From the NCBI GenBank assembly GCA_963920765.1, contig OY987242.1, positions 38,553,264-38,617,263 of the forward strand: 64,000 nucleotides of DNA, written 5' to 3'. Positions within the stretch are counted from its first letter, which is position 1. Each line of letters starts with the position of its first letter. Made by a program: the position numbers and the translations under genes. The DNA comes from Ulota crispa. Its lineage: Eukaryota > Streptophyta > Bryopsida > Orthotrichales > Orthotrichaceae. Positions 1-10,069 of the stretch are shown here, piece by piece. The notes under the pieces are model-generated. The model saw nothing but the letters and a program-made list of their open reading frames with translations. It had not been told where the DNA came from and searched no databases.

Positions 1-1660
1 GGTTAGGCTCCCACTTAGTAGTATAGATGTGAATATTTTTTTTGCAATTCTAAAAGAAGATGTTTTTTACCAAGTATTTGTTGAAAACTTTAGATATATG
101 GTCTTTGCTTACAAAACTTAGGTTATGGACAAACAATGCACTTGATAAATGATATGTATAAACATGTTTTTGGTCAAGATCTATGTGACTCTTTTGTTAT
201 TACAATAACAAACTATTAGTGCTAGAAGGAAATACAACATGATTTTGTGTTGGATCATTTGTTGTACATGTTGGCACTAATTTTAAACACCGATTTTGTT
301 AAAAATGATTCCAATAGTTTGAGCTATTTGATGGCACGTGTGCACAAGAATAACAAATGACAATGAAGTAATTATAACTTCCTTCCAATCATATTCTAAG
401 GGCCATATACTAACTTGTAAGTTCAAGAATGTGGCTAACAATGATTGCACAATAACTTGAAACCTAAACACAATATTCCTCGCATAGAAGTGCATGGCAT
501 TAATTTAGTTAATATTGTTCAATCCTTGATGTAGATGCATGTATAAACTCTAATAGTTACCTTGTTATGTCCTATCAAATAATTTCAATAATTTTGGAGA
601 CAATTTCAAATAAAAAAGTGTCATAAATGCTCTCTATTAATGATGTTGCATGCGGTTGACTTTTCCTTCATGGAAAATATTCTCTTCTATCAAAACTGGA
701 TTCTTCTTTGCAAATTTTTGAACAATAACAAAATATTGCAATCTTATGATCTTATCTAATACTTGCTTTTAAAGTACACATTTTTTTTCCCAAATTCAAA
801 AACTTAATTTGATTGTCCATTCATACTTGCATTAGACAAGCAACACAAATTAGCATCTCAAAAATACTCCATAGGTGGTATTTCTACTGTGAGTCACTAA
901 TTAATAATAAAGAACCACAAAGGTGTTGAGCAAACAAACACCAACCTCATGAAGCAGTTTCTCATGGCGTTAATCAAATTATTGACTTATTTGTGAGTTG
1001 AATACTACTCGATTATCCTTTTGCACATTCTCTCGAGCTACAACAACTGTGAACTGTCTATATTTGTAAAGGTGGATTTCACCCGTCAACAATCAAGCAA
1101 GGATTACCATTTTCATAATTGGAGCCGTTAAAGTTGTGCGAACCAATTGTTTGCTTCGTACGAAGAGTGTTAATGAGCAATGTTTGAAACTCTGAAGGAT
1201 GAAAGGGAGGAAAACTGGTTGAAGAGCTCGCGAGACAAACTTGATTCTTCTCTTTGGGTAACTTAAACCCAGAAAAAGTCCGTACAATGAAAAACCCCAC
1301 TTTTTCTTAAGAAATCTACCTTGCTAGCCTTAAAAACGGTTCTCCAAACTCTTGGTATAGAAGCATATGAAAAACAGCAATGTACGAAACCCATTAAGTT
1401 TATGAAATACGGACGCTTCATCTATTCAAACAATCTGTTACTTTGAAATGTACTGTTTTCAGAAGCGTTAAGTCTTTCAAGTACGTCTTTTGTAAGTACG
1501 GTGCATCTAACACTTCAATCCTACCTAATGTGTAGTGAGGCTCAAAACAAAAGCACAAGCAGGATACCATAGTTTTGTTAGCCTAAAGGACTGCTATTTA
1601 TTATTCATGCAAAGCAAAAGTCACTCCCCAAAGATATCAGATTTCAAATAAACTTTTTTA
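1..1660. other. AT-rich intergenic DNA, nothing recognised
   Basis: No reading frame with recognisable protein similarity, no RNA gene and no clear terminal inverted repeat was seen. The open frames around 1079-1300 overlap each other on the minus strand and have no domain signature. Confidence 0.6.
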
Positions 1661-2814
1661 TATTTTTCAAGGCATTTCTGACACACTTTCTATCTTTATG
1701 CAGTCAAAGAAGGGTGCAAAGTTGTCTGACCAGGAACTGTGTAGTCCAAGGTTATCACAAAGTGCCGCACTTGCTTCCTGGTGTACGAGTGAAGACAGTC
1801 CTTGCACCACCTTTTTCTAGAGAAGCTTGTTCCAAATCGTCCAAGTAGTTGAACTAACTTAGCTCAGTTGTCGGATGTCCCGAGGGGCTTGCAAGGCAAG
1901 ATATTGCATGCCACGAGACACAACATCTGTTCTGCTTGTTGAAGTTCATTAACTTTCACAGTATTTCAATTAAAAACCTAATTATATTGCTGCACGGAGA
2001 GTTTGGTTCTAAGCTCCAGTGCAACCTCCCTACCCCCTGCACAAACCAACAATCGAAAGATAGCACGGAAATTTAGTTTGAACTCTTGACCCGGATGATT
2101 AGAATATCTCTCTAGTTTGTGGTTTCTGTGCTGGGGTGAGCATTGGTGACAAGGCACATACTTTTGACGAGATTGACCATGGCTCTTTGAAGGTACAGTC
2201 TCTCCGAAACTCCAACCTCATCCTCTTCACGGGACAAGCCATTTAAAAGCCTCTCACAAGCAAGTGACTAGAAGGGCTCAGTCCGCATGGTCAATCTCGT
2301 CAACTCAAGCTGACCGTTTGATCTTCTCCACTGGTTCACAACATGAGTCAACACCGAAGAACTTCACTCTTGTGCTCAATCAGCGTACAGATTCCGGGAA
2401 ACCCAGATTTATCTCTCCAGCTCTAGGAGGGGGGTCGCCGCACTCAAGAAGCAGGCGAAGCGATTCATGCTTGCTAGCTGCCGTTAGCATAGAAGTTTGA
2501 TAAGCAGACTGGTGCAGCAGAAATTGTTAACCTGTTGTTGCGGAGACGTGTGTTGCAGCTCTGCCTGGTGTCACGTCGGTGAGCAATTCAAGCTCGCGGG
2601 TTTTGAATTCGTTAGGTATACGAAAAGCTCGCGTTGTAGCGATATAGTTCTCGCCATGGCCGCTAAAAGAGCAGGGGCCGTGGGTGGAGGACGGACTCAT
2701 GGAAGTGAGTCTGAAGGGAAGGATTGAGGATCAGAGAGTTTGTTTCCTGAGTTTGTTTGCTGGAACTGGAGGGAGCTGCTCGGAGATCAGTGAAGCTCGT
2801 CCCTGGACTATACG
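1661..2814 (+). promoter_or_regulatory. Upstream region of the ATL gene, with a W-box inverted repeat
   Basis: The base composition rises in GC towards the ATL start, as expected for promoter plus 5' leader. A perfect 16-bp inverted repeat lies at 2166-2181 and 2286-2301. Each arm contains the WRKY-binding W-box core TTGACC (or its complement GGTCAA) and a TGACG-type core (GACGAG / CTCGTC). Further TGAC cores lie just outside the arms (2163-2168, 2310-2315). W-boxes are typical of elicitor-inducible genes, which many ATL genes are. No clear TATA box was found and the transcription start is unknown. Confidence 0.45.
2656..2727 (+). other. Possible upstream ORF in the ATL leader
   Basis: A 23-codon ORF starts in a good context (GCCATGG) and ends 87 bases before the ATL start codon. 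A second upstream ATG at 2699 opens a frame that runs past the ATL start to 2938 in another frame. If the leader includes these ATGs they would reduce translation of the main ORF. Whether they are transcribed cannot be seen from the sequence. Confidence 0.3.
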
Positions 2815-3756
2815 ATGTATAATTCAACAACGAAGAATGGATATCCGGGGTATGCGGCGTACTGGCCTGCAGGTAGGAACCCTGGAGGTATGGTGGGCAG
2901 CAACTACAGCAACGGAGATGCTGACGACAAGTACATAACGACAACGAAAATCATGGTGGTAGCGCTGGCGGTCCTCTTCGCAGTGGTGTTCTTCGTGATT
3001 TGCTTCCACATGTACGCCAAGTGGGTGTGGAGCACGACGCCAGCACGAGCTCCCGGGTTGTTCACCTTCTGGCCGCGACGGTGGCGTCGCCGCAGCAACA
3101 ACCGCGCTTCGGAAGTCATCCTCGACGCCAACGTGTTCGACATGAACTTGGTAATGGGGCTGGACAAGGCGGCGGTGGAGGCGATTCCGACGTTCAGGTA
3201 CAAGAAGGGCTTTGAAACTGGAGCTCTGGAATGCGCCATCTGTCTGGGGCAGTTCCAGGACGACGAGCTGGGTCGCACCCTGCCCAAGTGCCGCCACCAC
3301 TTCCACCAGGAGTGCATCGACATGTGGCTCTACTCGCACTCGACGTGCCCTCTCTGCCGCGCCGTCCTGGATCCGGCCGAGCCCGACTCCACATCCCTGA
3401 TCCTCGAACAGTCGCACATTCCAGTGGTTCGCACCGAAAGGCGAAGGGTACCGCCCGACCAAACCATTCTTCCGCAGCCGGACGAGCCAGCAGCAGGAGA
3501 CGAATCCGAGCAACATCCCGAGCAGGAGACAGGATACAAGAGTGCCGATTCGATTCCTGCCAACATTCTGTTCTGGGGAAACCTCCTGCAACAGGCCGGC
3601 GCAGATTCCAGGGTCGTCAACATCGCTCCGCAGCAAGCGCCGTCAGGCCCGTCACAGATCGCCATCGACATCGACATCGATATGAGCAGCACAACGGCAC
3701 CGAATCAGCACGCTCAAGACTCCAGTCCAGCTGCTGCTGCTTCTGCTCCCCTTTAG
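2815..3756 (+). CDS. RING-H2 finger E3 ubiquitin ligase, ATL family
   Basis: This intronless gene encodes 313 residues. An in-frame stop at 2791-2793, eight codons upstream, supports this start. Domains in order: a short Tyr/Gly/Asn-rich N-terminus; one hydrophobic transmembrane segment at about residues 46-68 (core MVVALAVLFAVVFFVICF); a basic stretch WPRRWRRR at about 86-93; the ATL GLD motif at about 115-117 followed by AAVEAIPTFRY; then a RING-H2 with Cys140, Cys143, Cys159, His161, His164, Cys167, Cys178 and Cys181. The spacing C-x2-C-x15-C-x-H-x2-H-x2-C-x10-C-x2-C is that of ATL proteins, and Trp171 sits where the E2-contacting Trp is expected. The C-terminal third is low-complexity (Pro/Glu/Ser/Ala) with no domain seen. 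ATL proteins are membrane-anchored ubiquitin ligases, often in defence or nutrient signalling; the substrate here is unknown. Lack of introns is typical of the family. The gene is far more GC-rich than its flanks. Confidence 0.93.
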   Translation: MYNSTTKNGYPGYAAYWPAGRNPGGMVGSNYSNGDADDKYITTTKIMVVALAVLFAVVFFVICFHMYAKWVWSTTPARAPGLFTFWPRRWRRRSNNRASEVILDANVFDMNLVMGLDKAAVEAIPTFRYKKGFETGALECAICLGQFQDDELGRTLPKCRHHFHQECIDMWLYSHSTCPLCRAVLDPAEPDSTSLILEQSHIPVVRTERRRVPPDQTILPQPDEPAAGDESEQHPEQETGYKSADSIPANILFWGNLLQQAGADSRVVNIAPQQAPSGPSQIAIDIDIDMSSTTAPNQHAQDSSPAAAASAPL

Positions 3757-4650
3757 CTCCGCTCCGACTCTACGGATCCCACAAGTTTCGTATCCCACGA
3801 GATCCATCGCCAGCTCCAGCACTACCATGAACATCGACGACATCACCGAAAGGCCATCTCCATCGCCACCTGCGACACCAGACCTAACTTAAGGTAGTCG
3901 ACATCGCTGCAAAACCAACCTCTAAGTTAGCTACAGAGGCCCCAGACATGAAGCTGCAAACTTAGTTGAACTCTGATTACTGTGAACCCTCCCTTGAAGG
4001 CCGCTTGTAAATGTACGTGTGCAATTATTGACGGCCATAGCCAGCAATCATATAGCAACTGCCCCCCTCCCAAATCCCCCACCGCTCAATCCTTGACTCT
4101 TTGTTGGAAAAAGAAGCTAAAATTAACACATTTGGGTTGTCAGCATGATCTGTTATGAATATTGGAGTAGAAAGATTGGATCTTTGCCAATTCTTGTTAG
4201 CAATCGAAAGGCATATCATGCTCATGTATTTTTTGGGATTTATTGTACAAAACTTCTAATGGTTCAGAGTATTATTTGGCTGGGCATTGTGTGAGTTTAT
4301 TATGTTAAAGCTATATACTTTGACAAAATCAATATGTATTCTTTGTGCAAGTTTGGGTGGATGGCATGACTAATTGGTTTTGGATCATCCAAAGTTCAAA
4401 ATCAATAATCTATTTGTAACAAATTGGAAGATGTAGAGACGTTTGTCCCTCAACATTGGAAAATCTCCGGGACCTTATTTTTTGTTAAAGAAATCCAAAA
4501 TAATATGAATACAGATGTGGCGTATGGATAGCAATACGCCTACTGCATCAAAGCATATGTGATCTATGGTTTATGGATATTGTACACAAAAGTTATGATG
4601 AGGTTATGATGGTTAAAAGTTCTTTGGTTTTGTGTGAGTTATGATGTTTA
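3757..4650. other. 3' flank of ATL gene and intergenic DNA
   Basis: The GC-rich composition decays over about 250 bases after the stop codon, as expected of a 3' untranslated region, and then becomes AT-rich. No gene or clear repeat was seen. Confidence 0.5.
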
Positions 4651-5025
4651 AGGTAGACATACCCATTCCCAAGGGGCTCTTAATTTTGCACCTTGTAATT
4701 GAGGTGTTTACCATATTCTCTTGAATCCAAAGTGAAAGTACATGTTTGTTGCTAAGTTGGTTTGAGAGGGTTGGGATTGGGATTGTCAAGTGCCATTATA
4801 GGAACACATCCAAGTAGTTTTAGGGTTAATCTATAGTTGCTTTTAGGGTCCTATGAGTTGTATCTTTGCGCTTTAACATAAAATACTCTACAATACTTTT
4901 TTCCACAAAAATGACATTCCATGATAGCTTATTGAAAAGCTAACCCTATGGATTTTATTCCTAGATTTTCTAAGACCTTGGGGTACCCCAAACCCTTAAA
5001 TGCTTGGGTATGGATCTACCTACCT
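4651..5025. mobile_element. TA-flanked MITE, family G/H (AGGTAG termini)
   Basis: The left end reads TTAAGGTAGACATACCCA. The right end, complemented, reads TTAAGGTAGGTAGATCCATACCCA, so the termini match with a small indel. TA flanks both ends (4649-4650 and 5026-5027). There is no coding content. TA target duplication suggests mobilisation by a Tc1/mariner-type transposase. Confidence 0.55.
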
Positions 5026-5914
5026 TAAGTTATGTACTTTCACAAAATGAGTATTTGTTCATTGTGCAAGTTGTTTTGTGTGAATAGAGATAAAAGTTGC
5101 TCTATAGTAAATTCTTGTTGATAGAAATAACTTATGAGGTTTGTGGATCTAGATGATGTCATTTCAATTGTAAACTCTCCTACTTTAATTTCTTAAAAGA
5201 ACAATTACATATAAAGTCTCAAGAAGGGCAACAATTCTAGTTGAATGCATCTTTAAAAAGTGATTTAAACCTTAATTTGACTCTTGAGTCTTTTGCTTCT
5301 CAACCAAATTAGTTAGTGTTCTATTTGAACAAGAATCCAATTTTAGATTGATGATGTAAGTTTGTAGAGTTCTTCATCAGTACAAGTGATAATGGCACAT
5401 GATTCTTTTATCTAAAAAGTAAAACTTGAAGAATTTTTTTTATTCATTGTGTGTTGCATTGGTTGAAGGTGATTTTTTATATGACATTATGCATGAATTA
5501 TCCAAATGATTTAATGATTATCCATTAGAATTGCTTTTTTCCTACTGAATTTTGAATTTTGAAATTTGAAGATTACAAGAGCAATACAAAGTAACTTATG
5601 AAGTATATATTCAACAAGGCATCTTGTTGATTTGTTTTGTTACTCTAATACATATGTAGGTACAACAAAACACAAACAATTTGGTGTCAGAATCCTATCT
5701 TTGCAAAGCTTGTTTCAAAATATTGTAGCAAATCAATTCATTAAAAACTTAAAACCTCAATAAAGATGTAATTAATTTGTTATAATGATTATAAGTTTAA
5801 AATAGAGTATACTTTCACGATAATACAAGCAAGCAATCAAGGAGAAACCAAAAGAAAAAACAAATAAAAAGAAGTGAAGTGACTTACTTTGTTGCCAATG
5901 CCAAACTAATCAAC
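5026..5914. other. AT-rich intergenic DNA, nothing recognised
   Basis: No open frame of note, no inverted repeat and no RNA gene was seen. Confidence 0.5.
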
Positions 5915-7394
5915 TTAACCCCTAAGCGCTCAATTGACCATTTTTTGGTTGTTGCCCTTTTTTGTGGGCTACCTCAAATGCAAAAAAATGTATTTAAAAA
6001 CTTTTAAAAAAAAACTGGCAAATAGTAAAGCAAGTCTACTCTCCAATCCAGTTTGAATCATGTCAACTCAAGTTAAGCTCCATCAAGGAGAATTTTTCAA
6101 ATACAAACATTTCAACATTTGATAGTGTTATAAGATTTACTATTTTGGGAAACTAATGATGTCCTCTCTTTTGAAAATATTTCTTTTTTGAATTTTAAAA
6201 TATAATGTTTTTTAAACTAGTCATACCAAAATTTAATTTCTATGAATAAAATTTATGACTTCAAAAAATATCAAATGATAAATACTTCAAAATTCATCAA
6301 ATAAGAGTCCAAAACATTTTTTGAATGTCTAAGTGCATGGATAATTACTAAACATAACAATTTATGTTTTCTCTTTTAACCCCTAAAGGACCATTGTCCA
6401 TGCAAGGGAGAGGTTGGACTTTGGGCATGTACTTATGGCTAAACTACTTTGTGTGATATTCCAAAACTTTTATTGAAGGTGGGAATTCAAAGATCTAAGT
6501 GGGCATCTAATTTTTTCTTCACTCCGACGTTTGACAAAGAAGTTATGCATGAATTTTAGAAAATTTGGAGAGGACTGCCCATTCAGGCAGCCCAAAAACT
6601 TCTTTAAAAATTACTTTTTAAAAAAACTCAAATTTGAAATTGATTCTTTAGATTTTTTTTCATTCATGAAAGCTTTGAATCATTCAATCTCAATCAATGA
6701 CATGAAAGTTATGAGGAGTCTTTGTTTGTGGGTAGTTATGGAATCTCTACTCTAAAATAAACTTTGAAGTCCTTTATTTTACTCAATTTTCAATATTTTG
6801 AAAAAATAAATAAACGAAAGGAAGTAGATTGTTTATCACAACATTATTACCGTAGAGATTTGCGTTTTTCATTTCCATAATTAAATTATTAACAATTTAG
6901 TGTTTTGACTCATTCTCTACTTCTTTTTATTTACTATTTTTTCCCGCGTGTTGTATAGTTCCAATTGATTTGAAAATTCTCCCACACTTACCTAACTTGA
7001 TCTCCTATATGGAAAAAAAAAGCGCACCTTTGGATAGAGCAATTTTTTTGTTATAAGAGTGGTCAAAGGCTTTTGAAATTTTTGGGCCGCATGGAAAAAA
7101 CTTTTTTTTTCACTTTAGATGTAAATATCTCACTCCTCTCCATTTGGAATGAGCTGATTTTTTTCCCATCAGTACCTCTTCCAATCTAGGAAGATCCTAC
7201 GATTGGATTCCCCAAAAACAAAACATAAAATCTCATGTTTCTAAACCTCCTAGAAGTGGCAGTTTTTAGTGATTTTGGCAAAAAGAAGGGCTTGGTCCTT
7301 TAGGGGTTAAAGCAAACTTTGTCAATGTTATAAAAGTGTCATTTTAAAACATATTTATGTTTTACCCTTATCTGCTTGGGCATTTAGGGGTTAT
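5915..7394. mobile_element. TTAA-flanked MITE (B-like) carrying a nested element
   Basis: The left terminus TTAACCCCTAAGCGCTCAA is matched at the right by the complement of a terminus reading ATAACCCCTAAATGCCCAAG. The inner part is occupied by another TTAA-flanked element (6376-7310). Without it the outer element would be about 550 bp. The right TTAA has decayed to TTAT. Confidence 0.5.
6376..7310. mobile_element. TTAA-flanked MITE, family A, about 935 bp (A1)
   Basis: The element begins TTAACCCCTAAAGGACCA and ends with the complement, GGTCCTTTAGGGGTTAA. The interior is AT-rich without a protein-coding gene. Its closest relative here is 53460-54375: both share the segment around an AT-rich core with the words TTTATTTTACTCAAT and CTCTACTTCTTTTTA. 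The element at 46684-47610 has the same core in the opposite orientation. It lies inside another TTAA-flanked element. Confidence 0.72.
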
Positions 7395-7887
7395 AGTATG
7401 TTCAAATCATCTATGCTTTAAATGCATCTCTTACACTAGTAAAAAAACATATCCTAAATGATTAAGTGATAACAACTAAACCATGCGTGCAATGACTATA
7501 CAACAATTACAAAATGACTCAATTTCACTTGTACAATCATGATTTAATCATTGTCACTTAGTCATTTAAGATCTGTTTTTTAATTAGTGTTAAACAAATT
7601 TACGTTATTAGATGACATTCAAAATCTGAACATCTTGACGATGATTATCGAAAACGTCAAAATATTGTATAGCCTTGTTTTAGACCAAAATTTTAACCTC
7701 ATAAATTAATAAATAATCTCACGGGAATTAAAAAGAAAACAAGGCCAGGCAAATAAAAGACAGCCTCAAATTATTCTTCAAGGTGCATTCACTAGGTTTA
7801 TGTATTGAAAAGCCTAGTTGGCTCACTCACACATCCCCAGAGAAATTCATTTCTCCCGAAAGAAAGGAGCATTATTAAAACTCCACT

Positions 7888-8400
7888 TTAACCCCTAAAC
7901 GCCTAAGCCCATTTTTTTTTGAAAAAACATTGAAAATTATCCTTTTCAGTTGTTTGATTCTAAGAACAATTTTTTTTGTTTTTTTATAGAAATTCAATCA
8001 TAGGATCTTGCATAAGACATATGTAAGAAGTTACGGTAAGATTTTAACCCTTAAACAACCATAAGGCATAGTATATACCATGACGTATAATTGTCATTTG
8101 TTACCAATAAGACATTTTAATTTGGGATCTCAAATAGCTCACTAGAACCGCATTGATTTATTCTCCAACTTCTTTGTTGGTCTTAAATGTAGTAGAGATG
8201 TGGATCCACTCCAAATACAAGAAAAATATGCCGTATTGTACTGGTCGCAAAGGGCTTTTTAGTCGTTTAAGGGTTAATGAAGCTTGACTGTACAAATAAA
8301 AAGATATGAGCATTTGGAGTTGGTAAAAATAGTTTTTTGAACTCTGCCACAAATTTTCAGGTCCCTTTGACTATATATTGCAAACAATTTTTGCACTATG
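7888..8400. mobile_element. Family A element, incomplete, interrupted by a B element
   Basis: The left end TTAACCCCTAAACGCC starts at 7888. The sequence up to 8043 resembles the left parts of the elements at 42057, 45258 and 46684 (shared words such as GAAAA..ACTGCC and GGATCTTG). After the insertion at 8044-8277 the resemblance resumes at about 8280-8395, matching bases around 42205-42330. I could not find the right terminus, so the end is approximate. Confidence 0.45.
8044..8277. mobile_element. Short TTAA-flanked MITE, family B, 234 bp (copy B1)
   Basis: The terminus TTAACCCTTAAACAACC at the left pairs with GTCGTTTAAGGGTTAA at the right. Very similar 234-bp elements lie at 35189-35422 (opposite orientation), 51873-52106 and 52509-52742. 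All share the interior words TAATTTGGGATCTCA (or a close variant), CTCCAACTTCTTTGTT and CCAAATACAAGAAAAATA. It appears inserted at a TTAA inside a family A element. Confidence 0.75.
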
Positions 8401-8512
8401 AATGCAGGGGAGATTTGCCCAACACGCTCTAAATTACGTTAGGCATATTTCCATATATTTTCATGGCCAACAAAGGCTTGGAACACTCCATTCATGGGCA
8501 TGCCATTGTAAA

Positions 8513-8779
8513 CATATAACACAATATTCATTAAAAGAGGTAAAACATGTGTACCATTTTGTATTTCACCTTAATCCAAAATAGCCACCTTAAACCAGAT
8601 TTGAAGGTATCAAATTTAGTTTGAGCCACTAAGATTTTTTCCCTCGCAAATTCCTCCTCTCAAGTGAGGCCACATGCACCCAAAAAAATGCTAGAGCTCA
8701 GATTCAGGTGACCACCTTAATCCTTCAAAAGTCCCACTTTGTAAGCGTTTTCCCCTTTTTATGAATATTGTGTTATATG
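8513..8779. repeat. Inverted repeat pair with 19-bp perfect arms
   Basis: CATATAACACAATATTCAT at 8513-8531 is perfectly complementary to 8761-8779, with about 230 bases between. This may be the core of a small decayed MITE. Target duplications were not identified. Confidence 0.5.
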
Positions 8780-9291
8780 CTTGAAAATCTCACTACACTA
8801 AAGTTTTTTGTACACCAAATTTCCAGTGGTTTTTTTTGCAAGAATTAAAAGTCCCAACTAAGGATTAGAAGGTTTCAACTTTATTATCAAACACTAAAAA
8901 AAATCAAATCTCTCATAGCTATTACAATTCAAAAGTTAGTATATTTATCAATTACAAAAATGAGTTTATCTAGTACACTAATGCTTTTGGTATATTCTAG
9001 TGAAGGTCATGCCTTCAATGGTGATCCATTAGAGAAGTCAACAAAATTTGGCATGCCCAGCCCGCCTCTTCAGCTAAAAAAAAGCACATAAAAACACCAA
9101 TAACTTCTAAACTATGGATTAGATTTCAATAAAAGTTGTAGTCGTGCGTAGCCTTTGCAATACTCTATTTTAGAAATAAACTTCACTTATAATGATGAAA
9201 AATCCCAATAGAAAACGAATGCCCAAAAGCCATTTCATCCTGTTTGGATACAATGGGCTTTTCGAGGTTCAATATTTGGCATTAATTCAAA

Positions 9292-9611
9292 AAGGGGAAA
9301 TGGGGCACAAAAATGAAAAATATGACAGATAGGGGCACAAGTTCAAAATAATTACAAGTAGAGACGCAGTTTCAAAAAAAATTTGAAAATACTAGTACAT
9401 TTTTTGTTTGAACATTGGGACATTTAGATACATCAAATAAAATGTTGACTAATTTATAAAAAATTAAATGCCTCTCCAAATCAAATTTAAATAAGAAAAT
9501 TTTAGTAGAAAGGTCTTGAAGTTGTACCCCTATTTGTAATTATTTTGAAACTATGCCCCTATTTGTAATATTTTTCATTCATTTTCAAGCCCCTATTTAT
9601 AATTCCCCCTT
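9292..9611. mobile_element. MITE-like inverted repeat with GGGGAAAT termini (family K)
   Basis: The left arm (AAGGGGAAAT, then several ATGGGGCAC / ATAGGGGCAC units) is complementary to the right arm ending CCCCTATTTATAATTCCCC. The phrase 'dAGGGGC' recurs in both arms. The centre (about 9395-9515) resembles one arm of the palindrome at 55838-56113 (shared words TTTAGATACATCA and GCCTCTCCAAATCAA), so one element probably landed in the other. Confidence 0.55.
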
Positions 9612-10069
9612 CAAAAAATGATGATTCAACTCTACACCATCTTTCTATAGGTGAAATCAAGTTGGTAAATTTTTCCTTTTCATGCCCCCAAGTCCTAAAC
9701 GTTCAACAAATAAACCCTCCAATCAAAATGCCCTAAAAGTTAAAGTAGCTCAACCTTTGTTGTGTAATTATCGTCAACAACCCTAAAATTTGATATTAGT
9801 GAAGTATCCCAGTCGATGAACGAAGCCGTCCATTCAATAATCTCCGTTCATCGACAAAGAGAGATCGGATGATAACCTCAAAAGCCCAGACCTTAAACCC
9901 TGAACCCTAATATGAGTCTCCGCTGCTCGTTGCACGCACGGTGTGCAAATCACGTCCTTGGAGACAGGTTCTCGAGTTTCGGGAAGATCGTCAGCATCCA
10001 ACTCTTTTCCACAGCTTCATTCGGTAGACAGTGTGGGAGAGAGATTCGGAAAGAAGGATTTGTTCAAAC
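9612..10069 (+). promoter_or_regulatory. RRP5 promoter and leader with teloboxes and a site II motif
   Basis: Teloboxes AACCCTAA occur at 9779-9786 and 9903-9910, with a partial AAACCCT at 9895-9901. AGCCCA at 9883-9888 is the complement of a site II element (TGGGCT). Telobox plus site II is the known promoter signature of plant ribosomal protein and ribosome-biogenesis genes, which fits RRP5. A perfect 11-bp inverted repeat (9812-9822 with 9845-9855) lies between the two teloboxes. An ATG at 9912 opens a frame that overlaps the RRP5 start out of frame. Confidence 0.6.

Noticed and set aside
2824-3636. Long minus-strand frame of 270 codons opposite the ATL gene
   Set aside because: It is a shadow of the GC-rich ATL coding sequence. 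The plus-strand frame has a complete RING-H2, GLD motif and transmembrane segment.
3231-3830. A 199-codon plus-strand frame overlapping the ATL gene
   Set aside because: Out-of-frame shadow with high Arg/Pro/Ser content typical of GC-rich alternative frames, and no domain.
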